Part shown: piece after piece, positions 1 to 10,676 of the stretch
Layout: every line of letters begins with the position of its first letter
Numbering within the stretch: the first letter of the stretch is position 1
NCBI RefSeq assembly: GCF_000473245.1
Contig: NC_022524.1
Coordinates: 2,194,501-2,258,500, forward strand
Source of the DNA: Bacillus infantis NRRL B-14911
Lineage (GTDB): Bacteria; Bacillota; Bacilli; Bacillales; Cytobacillaceae
Reading direction: 5' to 3'
Length of the DNA stretch: 64,000 nt
The notes under the pieces: generated by a model
Told to the model about the DNA's origin: nothing
What the model saw: only the letters and a program-made list of their open reading frames with translations
The model's database searches: none
Translations under genes and position numbers: made by a program

Positions 1-959
1 AGCCGCTGCGCGATTCCAACCCGCTCTATTCAGGTTTCTGGCGGATGTTTTTGCAGTGGTTTGGACAGGACGGCAAAGGCTGGCTGCCCAATCCGCTTGC
101 CAATACTGCACCTGATGTAACAGCGCGGTCATATCTTGATCTGCTGAACATCAAGGCTAATCACCGCAAAGTCTTCGTGTCCGAGAAGACTGCCATCGTT
201 TCCTCGGGAAACCCCCATGATGCAAGCGGCTATCATTCAAATATTGCTTTTGAAGGAAGCGGCAGCTTCATAGGGGACTTACTTCAAACAGAACAGGCTG
301 TCATTGATTATTCCGGCTATGATATTCAGCTGCCAAAGTACCAGCAGCAGGATGCAAAGGAAGACGGACCTGTCAGCCTTCAGGTCTTGACAGAAGGGAA
401 GATTCTCAAACATATCCTTCAAGAAATAGATGAAAGCCGGAAAGGAGATATCATATGGCTTGGCATGTTCTATCTTGCCGACCGGGATGTTATTGGAGGC
501 CTGGAGGAAGCGGCAGACCGCGGAGTGCAGATCAATCTCGTATTCGACCCGAATCAGAATGCATTTGGCTCGGAAAAGACAGGTCTTCCGAATATTCCGG
601 TTGCTTCTGAGCTTGAAAAACTCGGTAAAGAAAATATCTCCATCCGCTGGTACAATACAGATGAGGAGCAGTACCATCCGAAGCTGATGTTCATCCAAAA
701 GAAAACTGACAGTGTGTTGATTGGCGGTTCAGCCAATTTTACAAAAAGGAATCTGGATGATTTGAATCTCGAAACAGATATGAAGATAGCAGCCCCCAAT
801 GACACGCCTGTCATGAAGGATGCTGATGCCTATTTCAAAAGGATATGGGAGAATGAAGATGGCATCTATACGCTCGACTATGCTACCCAGGAAGAGCTTC
901 CTGTGTTCAGATATATCGTTTACAGCCTTCAAAAGATGCTTGGTTTTACCACTTATTAG
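1..959 (+). CDS. Phospholipase D-like (cardiolipin synthase family) protein, 5' end missing
   Basis: The frame is open from the window edge (first full codon at base 3), so the N-terminus lies outside. Two HKD-type motifs are visible: HRKVFVSE followed by SSGN, and HPKLMF followed by a GGSANFT segment. Both are the His-x-Lys plus downstream Asn/Ser arrangement of the phospholipase D superfamily, in which two such motifs form one active site with a phospho-His intermediate. Likely action is on membrane phospholipids or another phosphodiester, but the exact substrate cannot be read from the sequence. In the first motif an acidic Glu sits where Asp is usual. A strong terminator follows the stop codon. 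Confidence 0.75.
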   Translation, partial: PLRDSNPLYSGFWRMFLQWFGQDGKGWLPNPLANTAPDVTARSYLDLLNIKANHRKVFVSEKTAIVSSGNPHDASGYHSNIAFEGSGSFIGDLLQTEQAVIDYSGYDIQLPKYQQQDAKEDGPVSLQVLTEGKILKHILQEIDESRKGDIIWLGMFYLADRDVIGGLEEAADRGVQINLVFDPNQNAFGSEKTGLPNIPVASELEKLGKENISIRWYNTDEEQYHPKLMFIQKKTDSVLIGGSANFTKRNLDDLNLETDMKIAAPNDTPVMKDADAYFKRIWENEDGIYTLDYATQEELPVFRYIVYSLQKMLGFTTY

Positions 960-980
960 AAAAATAGCCAGTTCCCTCAA

Positions 981-1016
981 AAAACCTTCCGGCACGCTTA
1001 GCCTGGAAGGTTTTTT
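981..1016 (+). terminator. Rho-independent terminator of the PLD-like gene
   Basis: AACCTTCC pairs with GGAAGGTT, the stem is extended by GGC/GCC, and a run of six T follows. It lies 20 bases after the stop codon. Confidence 0.85.
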
Positions 1017-1173
1017 ACTGTGCCATTAGCAAAATGCTTTGAAACTTTTTGCCTTTTCCAATCGTTAATATTAAAGAGTGCTGCAAGAAAAAACAGGCAG
1101 GATATTTTAGCAGATTCGTCCTTCCCTTTGCTGCATAGATTCGTTACGATAGTATCCGGGAGGAATTTATTTT

Positions 1174-2892
1174 ATGGCCAATATTCAACTTAATAGAAAG
1201 CCGGCAAAGAAAAGGAGCCTCGCTGCAAGAGTTGTTCTCGTGCTGCTGGCTGTTATTTCCGGCATCATATTTTGGCTTTACCCCTTTGCATCACCAGTTA
1301 AAGAAGATTATTTCTCAGGGGAGAACCCGATCATTTTCGAAGGAAAACAGGATGGAAATGCCTGGACTGATAACGGAAATGTCTATCTGCCGCTGTCATT
1401 ACTCCAGGAAAAGCTGGATGATTCCATCGTATTTGATGAGCGCTCTCAATCTATTATCCTGACTACCAAAAATAAAGTCGTCCAAATGCCGACGGATGCC
1501 TTGTCTTATTATGTAAACAGCAAGCCGGTCGAACTGCAGCTGCCTGCAGCAATGAATAAGTCAGGCGGCCTGTATATTTCAATCGAAGAAATCAGGCGTT
1601 ATTATCCTCTTGCTTATACAGTGCTCGAGGACACAGGTGCAATTTGGATACAAAAGGACGGCGAGACGGTGCAGAAGGCAATCATCCGAGATCAGGACAT
1701 CAGCAAGGAAAGGCTGCGGTTAAGGACAGAACCTGATCTTCAATCACCGTATACAGCTGATGCCGAGGCGAATGAGGAGCTGTATATTGAAGAGACAAAA
1801 GGAGAATACTATTTTGCAAGAAAAAGTGACGGAAGAGCAGGATATATAAAAAAAGAGTATGTTATAAAAGGTGAACAAACAGAAGTGTCTGTAAAAGTAG
1901 AGGAATACAAACCTGAATTGAAGAAAATCGACGGCCCGATCCATCTGACATGGGAAGCGGTTTATTCGGAAAATCCCGATCATGCTGCCCTTCCCTCTAT
2001 GCCAGGCGTCAATGTTGTTTCCCCCACGTGGTTCGAGCTTGCAGGTGAGGATGGATCTGTAAAAAATCTGGGCTCAGGAGATTATGTGAAATGGGCTCAT
2101 GGCCGCGGCTATCAGGTCTGGGGCCTGTTTTCCAATGCTTTTGACGCGGAATTGACCCATCAGACATTCAAGGATTTTGAAACAAGGCAAAAAATCATCC
2201 GCTCGCTTCTGCACTACAGCCAAATTTATAAGCTGGACGGCATCAATCTTGATATTGAAAATGTAAACCAGGAAGATGGACCGCTGGTGACCCAGTTTGT
2301 CCGGGAAGCGACGCCTTATTTTCATCAGGCAGGACTGACGGTTTCAATGGATATCACCTTCATCTCTTCAAGCGGAAACTGGTCAGCCTTCTACGAAAGA
2401 GATAAGCTGGCAGGGATAGTCGATTATTTGGCGGTAATGGCGTACGATGAGCACTGGGCTACTTCTCCGGTTGCCGGAAGTGTTGCAAGCCTTCCTTGGG
2501 TGGAAAGCAATCTTCAGGCATTGCTTGAAGTGGTGCCGAAAGAAAAGCTTATACTGGGCGTTCCACTCTATGCCAGGCTGTGGGAGGAAAAAGATGAAGG
2601 GGGCATCTCCTCGGAGGCACTGTCTATGGAGCAAGTGAAAGAGTGGCTTACTGAAACGGGAGCCGTACCGGTATATGATGAAGCATCAGGGCAAAACTAT
2701 GCAGAATATTATTCCGTCAAAGATAAGGCAACCTATAAAATCTGGCTTGAGGATGAAATGTCCTTGAGGAAAAGAGCTGAGATAGCAGATCGCCATGGAC
2801 TGGCCGGAGTCGGCAGCTGGTCCAGGTATTTTGCGGATCAGTCAGCATGGCTGGCCCTTTCACCTGGTACGGGCCAGGCTGCAAAAAAGTAA
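1174..2892 (+). CDS. Membrane-anchored glycosyl hydrolase family 18 protein with SH3 domain
   Basis: A 572-aa protein with GGGAGG 10 bases before the ATG. Order of parts: basic N-terminus; one hydrophobic helix at about residues 18-40 (uncleaved anchor or signal); a region at about 50-165 resembling copper-amine-oxidase-type N-terminal domains of Bacillus cell-wall proteins; a bacterial SH3-like segment at about 175-230; then a GH18 TIM barrel. The GH18 signature DGxxxDxE is intact at 355-362 (D355, D360, E362), so catalysis is expected. The family includes spore-cortex and peptidoglycan N-acetylglucosaminidases as well as chitinases. The SH3 domain favours a cell-wall substrate (inference). 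It is a single-gene unit bounded by terminators. Confidence 0.85.
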   Translation: MANIQLNRKPAKKRSLAARVVLVLLAVISGIIFWLYPFASPVKEDYFSGENPIIFEGKQDGNAWTDNGNVYLPLSLLQEKLDDSIVFDERSQSIILTTKNKVVQMPTDALSYYVNSKPVELQLPAAMNKSGGLYISIEEIRRYYPLAYTVLEDTGAIWIQKDGETVQKAIIRDQDISKERLRLRTEPDLQSPYTADAEANEELYIEETKGEYYFARKSDGRAGYIKKEYVIKGEQTEVSVKVEEYKPELKKIDGPIHLTWEAVYSENPDHAALPSMPGVNVVSPTWFELAGEDGSVKNLGSGDYVKWAHGRGYQVWGLFSNAFDAELTHQTFKDFETRQKIIRSLLHYSQIYKLDGINLDIENVNQEDGPLVTQFVREATPYFHQAGLTVSMDITFISSSGNWSAFYERDKLAGIVDYLAVMAYDEHWATSPVAGSVASLPWVESNLQALLEVVPKEKLILGVPLYARLWEEKDEGGISSEALSMEQVKEWLTETGAVPVYDEASGQNYAEYYSVKDKATYKIWLEDEMSLRKRAEIADRHGLAGVGSWSRYFADQSAWLALSPGTGQAAKK

Positions 2893-2928
2893 GAAGTCTC
2901 CAAAAACAGCATTATATACTTTATAATA

Positions 2929-2960
2929 GGAAATGGCCGAAACAGGGCCATTTCCTTTTT
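2929..2960 (+). terminator. Terminator after the GH18 gene
   Basis: GGAAATGGCC / GGCCATTTCC stem with a 7-base loop, followed by TTTTT. Confidence 0.9.
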
Positions 2961-2988
2961 AATTTTATTTACGATTGGAGTCTTTTTC

Positions 2989-4290
2989 ATGAAAGTTGGT
3001 TTTTCAGCGCTGCAATGGATGCTATTCATGGTTGCCGGGACGATCGTCGCACCTATAGCCATTGCCGATCTATTCGGATTGAATCCAGCCGAGGCAGCGG
3101 GCCTCGTCCAGCGCACTATTTTTGTACTGGGGATATCAAGCCTCCTTCAGGGGTTCTTCGGGCACAGGCTGCCTATAAACGAAGGGCCAGCAGGACTCTG
3201 GTGGGGAGTGTTTGCCATATACGCAGGGCTAAGCGCCTCATTGTTTTCTTCAGCAGGTGAAACTCTGCAGGCATTGGAGGGAGCGATGCTTGTCTCAGGC
3301 GCTGTCTTCATCCTCCTTAGCATCTTTAAACTCATCGATCGGCTTGCGCTGCTGTTTACACCGGTTGTATCAGGAGTCTATCTGCTGCTGCTGATCCTGC
3401 AGCTCAGCGGGTCCTTTTTTAATGGCATGCTCGGAATCGGGTATCGCAGGGAAGGCGTCGACCTGCCTGTATTCTTTTTCTGTCTGGCGCTCGTCATCGC
3501 TGCGTTTTACTTGTCCAAACACAGAATCAGGGTGGTCAGTCAATATTCCATTCTGATCAGCCTTGTTGGCGGCTGGCTGCTGTTTTCTCTATTCGGACTG
3601 TCAAAGGAAGTGTCGTTATCGGGAGGCAGTGTGGTCTCCATGCCGGAACTGTTCGCTTTCGGCCCGCCGAAGTTTGATGCGGGAATGACCGTGACTGCCG
3701 TCTTTGTGACACTTCTTTTGCTTACCAATATGATTGCAAGCATCCGCGTCGCTGACGAGGTGCTGAAGAAAGAAGGAGCAATAACCCCTTCTCCTCGGTT
3801 CAAGGCTTCAGGCTTTGTGTCAGGGGTCAACCAGCTGCTTGGCGGTGTTTTCTCAGCAATCGGACCTGTGCCGATCTCAGGCTCAGCCGGGTTCATTGCT
3901 ACGACAAAAATTACTAAGCTCCTCCCATTCATGATTGGGGCGGCAATCATCACGGCAGCAAGCTTTTTTCCTGCCCTGATGTCTTTCTTTGCATCACTCC
4001 CGGCTCCTGTAGGCTATTCAGTCACTTTTGTAGTGTTTGCCAATATGGCAGGCATTGCATTCGGAGAGCTGGACAAAGAAACGGAAACCGGCCGGGTCCG
4101 GCTTGTGGCGGGCATTGCGCTCCTTGCAGGTGTGGGTGCTATGTTTGTGCCGCCTGAGGCTTTTAAAGGGGTTTCCCCGCTTATTACTTCATTCTTGAAT
4201 AATGGATTAATATTCGGTTCTGTTATAGCCATAGCAGCCGATCAGCTTACAAAAAGGGTTTACGGCGGGCAGTCTGGGGAAAGCCGCTAA
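2989..4290 (+). CDS. NCS2-family purine/pyrimidine permease
   Basis: A 433-aa, almost wholly hydrophobic protein with about 12-14 membrane segments. Features typical of NCS2 (nucleobase:cation symporter-2) proteins are the early segment with FxxGHRLPINEGPAGLWW and the mid-protein FGPPKFD region, followed by a Gly/Ser-rich loop (GPVPISGSAGFI). The substrate is probably a purine or pyrimidine base such as uracil, xanthine or urate; the sequence alone does not decide. It starts at ATG 2989, 29 bases after a strong terminator, so its promoter probably overlaps the preceding terminator region or transcription reads through. Uracil and purine catabolic genes occur elsewhere in the window, but not next to it. 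Confidence 0.8.
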   Translation: MKVGFSALQWMLFMVAGTIVAPIAIADLFGLNPAEAAGLVQRTIFVLGISSLLQGFFGHRLPINEGPAGLWWGVFAIYAGLSASLFSSAGETLQALEGAMLVSGAVFILLSIFKLIDRLALLFTPVVSGVYLLLLILQLSGSFFNGMLGIGYRREGVDLPVFFFCLALVIAAFYLSKHRIRVVSQYSILISLVGGWLLFSLFGLSKEVSLSGGSVVSMPELFAFGPPKFDAGMTVTAVFVTLLLLTNMIASIRVADEVLKKEGAITPSPRFKASGFVSGVNQLLGGVFSAIGPVPISGSAGFIATTKITKLLPFMIGAAIITAASFFPALMSFFASLPAPVGYSVTFVVFANMAGIAFGELDKETETGRVRLVAGIALLAGVGAMFVPPEAFKGVSPLITSFLNNGLIFGSVIAIAADQLTKRVYGGQSGESR

Positions 4291-4299
4291 AAGCCCGGT

Positions 4300-4323
4300 G
4301 GCAGGTGCTCTTGGGCACCTGCC
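4300..4323 (+). terminator. Hairpin after the NCS2 permease, probable weak terminator
   Basis: GGCAGGTGC pairs exactly with GCACCTGCC. The tail (ATTAATATAAT) is AT-rich but has no clean T run. Confidence 0.5.
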
Positions 4324-4398
4324 ATTAATATAATATCATGGACTTTATTTTTTGAATAATGTTAAAATTATAGCAAATATACATAAGGAATTGATACA

Positions 4399-5262
4399 AT
4401 GCAGAAAACGATGCTAACGAAAGAAGACATACTTGAACTTGCTGACTATGCGGCAGCAAAAAACAGCCGCCAGGATTCATTTATTGGCTATCTGGGTACA
4501 GAGGCGCAGGATATTGCAGAAGATCTGTCAGACATTTTTAAGGATGCAGATTCCGCCTGCTTTATCCATAGAGAGGATTCCTCAGAAATCACTGGTTTCC
4601 TCGGGGTGGATGCCGATTTGGAAAGAGGTGTCGGAGAATTATGGGGTCCATTTGCAGAGCCTCACAGCTGGGAGGACTCTGCTGCATATCTGATGTCATT
4701 AGCGGAAGAATATTTTGGGAACAGGCTGAACCAATGGCATCTCTTTATTGGCCGGAAAAATGAACGATGCAGATTGTTTGCTGAGAAGAAAGGCTTCAAA
4801 CTTGCTTCATCTCAGATGTTCATGGAGCTTACTCTCGAAGATGCAGTGGACGGAGAACCGGCATCTTTTTTGCCGAAGGAGTTCTTTGCCGATTTTACCC
4901 TTCTTCATGATTCACTGTTTCCAGCCACCTATTATTCCGGCAGCGAGGTGCTTGAAAAAATCGATGATGAACATCTTATTTTTGCCCTAGCTAAGAACAG
5001 CGGATTGTCAGGCTATCTATACGCGGAACTGGACTCAGAAGAAAAGGCTGCGAGCATTGAATTTATGGGCGTTTCCCTTGTTGAGAGAAAAAAAGGCACT
5101 GGAGCAAGGCTTATTCTTATGGCAGCAAAGAAGCTGAGGGAAAGCGGGATTGAAAGGATAAAATTGTGCGTCGACAGCGCCAACGAAAAGGCAATTTCAC
5201 TCTATAAGAAAATGGGCTTTAAAGAAACAAACACCCTTCTGTTTTATAAAAGGCAGTGTTGA
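4399..5262 (+). CDS. GNAT-family N-acetyltransferase, apparently a tandem-domain protein
   Basis: A 287-aa protein with AAGGAA 8 bases before ATG. The C-terminal half (about 180-287) is a standard GNAT fold: GVSLVERKKGTGARLI is the acetyl-CoA pyrophosphate-binding loop (Q/RxxGxG/A type), followed by CVDSANEKAISLYKKMGF, the usual beta-bulge and helix motif. The N-terminal half shows a weaker echo (LFAEKKGFKLA near residue 130), suggesting an internal duplication with a degenerate first copy. The acceptor substrate is unknown. It is a monocistronic unit. Confidence 0.75.
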   Translation: MQKTMLTKEDILELADYAAAKNSRQDSFIGYLGTEAQDIAEDLSDIFKDADSACFIHREDSSEITGFLGVDADLERGVGELWGPFAEPHSWEDSAAYLMSLAEEYFGNRLNQWHLFIGRKNERCRLFAEKKGFKLASSQMFMELTLEDAVDGEPASFLPKEFFADFTLLHDSLFPATYYSGSEVLEKIDDEHLIFALAKNSGLSGYLYAELDSEEKAASIEFMGVSLVERKKGTGARLILMAAKKLRESGIERIKLCVDSANEKAISLYKKMGFKETNTLLFYKRQC

Positions 5263-5457
5263 TTCAGCTCATTACTGAGTAACTCTTGCTCAACACATAT
5301 TTATAAAAAGCAACAAATCCTTGATGAAACAAAGCCGGAAGCATATCCTGCATTTTCACTTCGTAAAGACCTGACAGGTTTCGGACTCATCCCTTCAGGT
5401 TATAGGAATACTGGCGAACATAAAAGGAATATGAAATAATAAGGAGTGGTGAAAAGA

Positions 5458-5871
5458 ATGGCAATTGAAAATCCGAGCCGGGAAGAAATCGGCAAAATAC
5501 TTAAAAAAGCGAAGAAGGTGGCTGTTGTCGGCCTGAGCGGGAATCCGGACAGGACTTCTTATATGGTGTCGAAAGCAATGCAGGATGCAGGGTATACCAT
5601 CATTCCGGTCAATCCGGGCGAAGAAGAAATCCTTGGTGAAAAGGCTGTCGGTTCACTGAATGAAATAGAGGGGCATATCGATATCGTAAATATTTTCAGG
5701 CGTTCAGAATATCTGCCTGATCTTGCAAGGGAATTTGATGAAATAGATGCGGATGTTTTTTGGGCCCAGCTGGGTGTTGCTAATCAGGAAGCCTATGACT
5801 TTTTGAAGGACAAAGGCTACACAGTCATTATGGATCGCTGTATCAAAGTAGAGCATGCTATGACAAAATGA
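5458..5871 (+). CDS. yneT: CoA-binding protein (YneT/YccU family)
   Basis: A 137-aa protein of the CoA-binding (Rossmann-like, succinyl-CoA-synthetase alpha-type) family. AVVGLSGNPDRTSY near residue 25 is the nucleotide/CoA-binding loop, and the pattern of alternating strands and helices runs to the end. ATG at 5458 is chosen because AAGGAG at 5441-5446 sits 11 bases upstream; the in-frame GTG at 5446 lies inside that ribosome site. In B. subtilis yneT also lies just upstream of parE-parC, which supports the assignment by position. The biochemical role of the family is not established. Confidence 0.8.
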   Translation: MAIENPSREEIGKILKKAKKVAVVGLSGNPDRTSYMVSKAMQDAGYTIIPVNPGEEEILGEKAVGSLNEIEGHIDIVNIFRRSEYLPDLAREFDEIDADVFWAQLGVANQEAYDFLKDKGYTVIMDRCIKVEHAMTK

Positions 5872-5886
5872 CGAAAATTGGAACCT

Positions 5887-5921
5887 AAAGCACACTAATA
5901 CATCTGCTATTAGTGTGCTTT
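5887..5921 (+). terminator. Terminator after the CoA-binding gene
   Basis: A perfect 14-bp stem AAAGCACACTAATA / TATTAGTGTGCTTT with a 7-base loop. The T tail is short. The rest of the 349-base gap to parE holds the parE control region. Confidence 0.75.
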
Positions 5922-6013
5922 CATTTGCGGGGAAAGTAGGCTCGAAAGGATTCGTCTGCTCTTTGGCAGCATCTGTGTCATCAATTCTTAATCTAAAAAA
6001 ATCCAGAACTCAT

Positions 6014-6041
6014 TTGCCAAAACCAAATAAATAGATACAAT
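6014..6041 (+). promoter_or_regulatory. Putative sigma-A promoter of parE-parC
   Basis: TTGCCA (6014-6019), 16-base spacer, TACAAT (6036-6041). It lies upstream of the LexA-type box, giving a predicted transcript start near 6048. Confidence 0.5.
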
Positions 6042-6082
6042 TAAGCATAGACGTCTTTTGAAAATATGGTAAACTTAAACAT

Positions 6083-6096
6083 AGAACACTTGTTCT
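6083..6096 (+). promoter_or_regulatory. LexA/DinR-type SOS box upstream of parE
   Basis: AGAACACTTGTTCT contains the complete GAAC-N4-GTTC core of the Bacillus LexA operator (consensus CGAACNNNNGTTCG); only the outermost C and G differ. It lies just downstream of the proposed promoter, a repressing position. parEC has been linked to the SOS response in B. subtilis, as far as I recall. Confidence 0.6.
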
Positions 6097-6220
6097 TATA
6101 CCGGTATTTCTGTGCCGGGGACAAGGATTATCATGTGAAAAGGCGAATACTTATAGTGATGTTCGACAACATAGATACAAAGGCAAGACGGTTGTGTGCA
6201 GCAATGAAAGGGGTATGTTT

Positions 6221-8200
6221 GTGGCAACAAATCAGCAGGCATTTGATTATAATGATGATGCCATACAGGTACTAGAAGGGCTGGAAGCAGTTAGAAAACG
6301 CCCTGGGATGTACATTGGAAGCACCGATGCGAGAGGTTTGCACCATCTCGTATATGAAATAGTAGATAACTCAGTGGATGAAGCACTTGCAGGCTATGGA
6401 GACCACATTATCGTCAAAATACATAAAGATAACTCCATCAGCGTGCAGGATAAAGGCCGGGGCATGCCAACAGGTATGCATAAGCTCGGCAAACCTACAC
6501 CTGAAATCATTTTGACTGTGCTCCATGCAGGAGGCAAGTTCGGCCAGGGAGGATATAAGACGAGCGGCGGGCTCCACGGCGTCGGCGCCTCAGTCGTGAA
6601 CGCGCTCTCAGAATGGCTCGTCGTCAAAATCCGCAGGAATGGGTTCGTATATGAGCAGCGGTTCGAAAATGGCGGCAAGCCCGCGACTACGCTCGAGAAG
6701 GTCGGAAAAACGAATCAGTCGGGAACAGTGATCCATTTTAAGCCTGATCCAGCGATTTTTTCGACAACTGTCTATAACTACGAGACTCTTTGTGAACGCC
6801 TCCGGGAGTCCGCATTCCTGATGAAAGGCATGAAAATTGAACTGATTGATGAAAGGCACGATGCCCGTGACCTGTTCCATTTCGAAACAGGCATCGAAGC
6901 TTTTGTTGAATATCTGAACGAGGAAAAAGACGTTCTGCATCCTGTTGTCAGCTTTGAAGGAGAGCATAATCAGATCGAAGTCGATTTTGCTTTCCAATTT
7001 AATGACGGATATTCTGAGAATGTCCTTTCCTTTGTCAATAATGTCCGTACAAAAGACGGCGGAACACACGAAGCAGGAAGCAAAACAGCAATGACCAGGG
7101 TCTTCAATGAGTACGCACGCAAAGTTGGACTGCTGAAGGAAAAAGATAAAAATCTTGACGGCTCTGATATCAGGGAAGGCTTTTCTGCAATCATTTCTGT
7201 AAGGGTTCCGGAAGAGCTCCTTCAGTTTGAAGGACAGACAAAAGGGAAACTGGGCACCAGTGAAGCCCGTTCTGCCGTTGATGCTGTCGTGAGTGAGCAT
7301 CTGTCCTATTTCCTTGAAGAGAACCCTAATATCAGCTCTCTGCTTATAAAAAAAGCCATCAAAGCCTATCAGGCAAGAGAAGCGGCGCGCAAGGCAAGAG
7401 AAGAAGCGCGCGGCGGCAAGAAAAGGAAGCGCTCGGAAGCGGTCCTTTCCGGAAAGCTGACGCCGGCGCAATCCCGCAATCCCCAGAAGAATGAATTGTA
7501 CCTTGTAGAGGGAGACTCTGCCGGCGGTTCAGCAAAGCAAGGCCGGGACAGACGCTTCCAGGCGGTCCTGCCGCTCAGGGGTAAAGTCATCAATACTGAA
7601 AAAGCTAAGCTTCAGGACATTTTTAAGAACGAGGAAATCAACACGATCATCCATGCCATCGGTGCAGGGGTGGGGGCGGATTTCAATGTGGAAGATGTCA
7701 ACTATGAGAAAGTTGTAATCATGACTGATGCCGATACAGACGGCGCGCATATTCAAGTGCTGCTGCTTACATTCTTCTATCGGTATATGAAGCCTCTCAT
7801 CGAAGCAGGCAAGGTGTTCATTGCCCTGCCTCCGCTGTACAAAGTGAGCAAAGGGATCGGAAAAAAAGAAAAGATCGAGTATGCCTGGAGCGACGATGAG
7901 CTGCAGGGTGCCATGAAAAAAATCGGCAAAGGCTATATGATCCAGCGCTACAAAGGTCTTGGCGAAATGAATGCCGACCAGCTGTGGGAAACGACCATGG
8001 ATCCGGAATCAAGGACGCTGATCAGGGTCAGGATCGATGATGCTGCAAGAGCGGAAAGAAGGGTTACGACCTTGATGGGAGATAAGGTCGAGCCGAGAAG
8101 AAAATGGATTGAAACAAATGTTGCCTTTGGCCTTGAAGAAGACGGCAGCATTCTTGAAAATGAAAATATCTCGGTTGCAGAGGAGGCGGCTGATCTATGA
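6221..8200 (+). CDS. parE: DNA topoisomerase IV subunit B
   Basis: A 659-aa ATPase subunit of topoisomerase IV, which decatenates daughter chromosomes. Visible elements are the GHKL ATPase N-box ([13 protein letters not shown]), the Gly-rich lid [15 protein letters not shown], the TOPRIM start [17 protein letters not shown], and the metal-binding [13 protein letters not shown] at 6221 is preferred because AAAGGGG (6207-6213) is 7 bases upstream and the length matches B. subtilis ParE (about 655 aa); ATG 6215 would sit almost on the ribosome site. The stop codon overlaps the parC start by 4 bases (ATGA), indicating translational coupling. The short [17 protein letters not shown] segment supports ParE, although GyrB is close. 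Confidence 0.95.
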   Translation: MATNQQAFDYNDDAIQVLEGLEAVRKRPGMYIGSTDARGLHHLVYEIVDNSVDEALAGYGDHIIVKIHKDNSISVQDKGRGMPTGMHKLGKPTPEIILTVLHAGGKFGQGGYKTSGGLHGVGASVVNALSEWLVVKIRRNGFVYEQRFENGGKPATTLEKVGKTNQSGTVIHFKPDPAIFSTTVYNYETLCERLRESAFLMKGMKIELIDERHDARDLFHFETGIEAFVEYLNEEKDVLHPVVSFEGEHNQIEVDFAFQFNDGYSENVLSFVNNVRTKDGGTHEAGSKTAMTRVFNEYARKVGLLKEKDKNLDGSDIREGFSAIISVRVPEELLQFEGQTKGKLGTSEARSAVDAVVSEHLSYFLEENPNISSLLIKKAIKAYQAREAARKAREEARGGKKRKRSEAVLSGKLTPAQSRNPQKNELYLVEGDSAGGSAKQGRDRRFQAVLPLRGKVINTEKAKLQDIFKNEEINTIIHAIGAGVGADFNVEDVNYEKVVIMTDADTDGAHIQVLLLTFFYRYMKPLIEAGKVFIALPPLYKVSKGIGKKEKIEYAWSDDELQGAMKKIGKGYMIQRYKGLGEMNADQLWETTMDPESRTLIRVRIDDAARAERRVTTLMGDKVEPRRKWIETNVAFGLEEDGSILENENISVAEEAADL

Positions 8201-10638
8201 GTTCAGCGAGTTCAGCGGAAAAATTCCGGGATCTACCCCTCGAGGATGTTCTCGGCGACCGATTTGGGCGTTATAGTAAATATATTATCCAGGACAGGGC
8301 CCTCCCGGATGTCAGGGACGGGCTGAAGCCGGTACAGCGGCGCATCCTGTATGCGATGCATGTAGAAGGCAATACAAATGAAAAAGGGTTCCGGAAATCT
8401 GCCAAAACGGTAGGGAATGTGATCGGCAACTACCATCCGCACGGAGATTCTTCAGTATACGATGCTATGGTGCGGATGAGCCAGGACTGGAAGGTAAGAA
8501 ATTTCCTTGTTGAAATGCATGGGAATAACGGAAGCATCGACGGAGACCCTCCAGCAGCCATGCGTTATACAGAAGCAAGGCTGTCGGCAATTTCATCAGA
8601 GCTTCTGCGGGATATTGAAAAGCATACAGTCGACTTCATCCCCAACTTTGATGATACTTCCAGTGAACCGACTGTACTTCCAGCCATGTTCCCGAACCTG
8701 CTGGTCAATGGATCGACCGGAATTTCAGCTGGTTATGCAACGGAAATCCCCCCGCATCATCTAGGGGAAATTATTGACGGCGTCATCATGCGCATGGACA
8801 AACCGGATTGTACAGTTGATGAGCTTATGGAGGTTATCAAAGGGCCTGATTTCCCGACCGGGGGAACCATCCAGGGTGCTGAAGGCATCAAGAAGGCCTA
8901 TGAGACCGGGAAAGGCAAAATCATCATCCGCGGCAAATCAGAGGTTGAAGACATCCGCGGCGGCAGGCAGCAGATAGTCATCACAGAAATTCCGTTCGAA
9001 GTTAACAAAGCAAATCTGGTCAAGAAGATTGATGAGCTTAAAATGGACAGGAAAGTGGAAGGCATCAGCGAAGTAAGGGATGAAACCGACCGGACAGGCT
9101 TGAGGATCGTTATTGAGCTTAAGAAGGATGCAGACGCTGCAGGTGTCTTAAACTATCTTTATAAAAATACGGATCTTCAAATTCCATACAACTTCAATAT
9201 GGTCGCGATTTCAAACCGCCATCCAAAGCTGCTCGGGCTGCGGGAAATGCTTGATGCTTATATCGGGCATCAGAAAGAAGTGGTTACGCGGAGGTCCCAG
9301 TACGAGCTGAAAAAGGCACAGGACCGCCAGCATATCGTGGAAGGCCTTATGAAGGCACTGTCGATTCTTGATGAAGTCATCGCCGCTATCCGTGCTTCAA
9401 AGGATAAACGCGATGCAAAGGATAACCTGATCAGCCAGTTCGGTTTCACAGAGCCTCAGGCTGAAGCGATTGTATCCCTTCAGCTGTACCGGTTGACGAA
9501 TACAGACATTACTGCACTGCGGGCGGAAGCGGAAGAGCTTGCCCAAAAGGTAGCAGAGCTGCTTAGCATCCTTCAGAGCGAGAAAAAGCTTCTGAGCGTG
9601 ATTAAAAAGGATCTCAAAGATGTGAAGAAAAGATTTGCGGACGCGCGGCGTTCTGTAATCGAAGCTGAAATCGAAGAGATTAAAATCAATCTCGAAGTGC
9701 TTATCGCAAGTGAAGATGTCATCGTTACCGTTACAAACGAAGGCTATGTCAAAAGGACAAGCCAGCGATCCTTTGCCGCATCAAACGGACAGGATTTCGG
9801 CATGAAGGATTCTGACAGGCTTATGTCAAAACTTGATATGAACACTACAGATGTCCTTCTTGTCTTTACGGACAAAGGAAGCTATATGTATCTGCCTGTC
9901 CATGAACTTCCGGATATACGCTGGAAAGATCTTGGGCAGCATGTTGCCAATCTGGTGCCGATTGACCGGACTGAATCCATCATCGGGGCTATTCCGGTTA
10001 AAGATTTTGAGGCCGAAGCCTATTTGATGTTTATCACGAAGAATGGCATGGTGAAGAAATCGGAGCTGAAAAATTATAAAGCACAGCGATATTCAAAGCC
10101 GCTTGTAGCCGTTAATCTCAAAAATGATGATGTCGTGACTGATGTTTTCCTTACTGACGGCAAGCAGGATCTAATGCTTGCAACTTCTATGGGATATGCA
10201 CTTTGGTTCCCTGAAGAGGAAGTCAGCGTCGTAGGGGCGCGTGCCGCCGGTGTGAAGGGAATCAATCTGAAGGACGGCGATTATGTGGTAAGCGGAAAGC
10301 TTGTCAGCAATGTCAAAGAGGAAGCTGTTGTCATTGCAACCCAGCGCGGTGCCATCAAAAAGATGAAGCTTGCTGAGTTTGAAAGAACTTCCCGTGCCAA
10401 ACGAGGACTAGTGATGCTGCGGGAACTAAAAGCAAACCCTCACAGAGTTGTCGGAATGGTGCTGGCAAAAAATCATGACAAGATTTTTATTGAATCAGAA
10501 AAAGGCGTTATCGAGCAAGTGTCAGCCTCTGACCTCCGCTTTAATGACCGCTATTCGAACGGATCATTCATTCTTGACGAATCTGACAGCGGAAAAGCGA
10601 AAAAGATGTGGCAAGAAGCAGCTGATACTAACGGATGA
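8197..10638 (+). CDS. parC: DNA topoisomerase IV subunit A
   Basis: An 813-aa subunit that makes and reseals the DNA double-strand break. The N-terminal signature [20 protein letters not shown], the quinolone-determining region [15 protein letters not shown] (apparently wild-type at the Ser and acidic positions), and the catalytic Tyr in RYTEARLS are all present. The C-terminal third has the beta-pinwheel blades (repeats such as [38 protein letters not shown]). It starts in the ATGA overlap with parE and has GAGGAGG just upstream. Length agrees with B. subtilis ParC (about 806 aa). Confidence 0.96.
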   Translation: MSSASSAEKFRDLPLEDVLGDRFGRYSKYIIQDRALPDVRDGLKPVQRRILYAMHVEGNTNEKGFRKSAKTVGNVIGNYHPHGDSSVYDAMVRMSQDWKVRNFLVEMHGNNGSIDGDPPAAMRYTEARLSAISSELLRDIEKHTVDFIPNFDDTSSEPTVLPAMFPNLLVNGSTGISAGYATEIPPHHLGEIIDGVIMRMDKPDCTVDELMEVIKGPDFPTGGTIQGAEGIKKAYETGKGKIIIRGKSEVEDIRGGRQQIVITEIPFEVNKANLVKKIDELKMDRKVEGISEVRDETDRTGLRIVIELKKDADAAGVLNYLYKNTDLQIPYNFNMVAISNRHPKLLGLREMLDAYIGHQKEVVTRRSQYELKKAQDRQHIVEGLMKALSILDEVIAAIRASKDKRDAKDNLISQFGFTEPQAEAIVSLQLYRLTNTDITALRAEAEELAQKVAELLSILQSEKKLLSVIKKDLKDVKKRFADARRSVIEAEIEEIKINLEVLIASEDVIVTVTNEGYVKRTSQRSFAASNGQDFGMKDSDRLMSKLDMNTTDVLLVFTDKGSYMYLPVHELPDIRWKDLGQHVANLVPIDRTESIIGAIPVKDFEAEAYLMFITKNGMVKKSELKNYKAQRYSKPLVAVNLKNDDVVTDVFLTDGKQDLMLATSMGYALWFPEEEVSVVGARAAGVKGINLKDGDYVVSGKLVSNVKEEAVVIATQRGAIKKMKLAEFERTSRAKRGLVMLRELKANPHRVVGMVLAKNHDKIFIESEKGVIEQVSASDLRFNDRYSNGSFILDESDSGKAKKMWQEAADTNG

Positions 10639-10644
10639 TTGATG

Positions 10645-10676
10645 AAAAGCCCCTGTTAAACAGACAGGGGCTTTTT
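10645..10676 (+). terminator. Terminator of parE-parC
   Basis: AAAAGCCCCTGT / ACAGGGGCTTTT stem followed by further T. Confidence 0.93.

Noticed and set aside
6608-7471. A 287-codon open frame on the strand opposite parE
   Set aside because: It is a by-product of the parE coding bias; no ribosome site or protein features support it.
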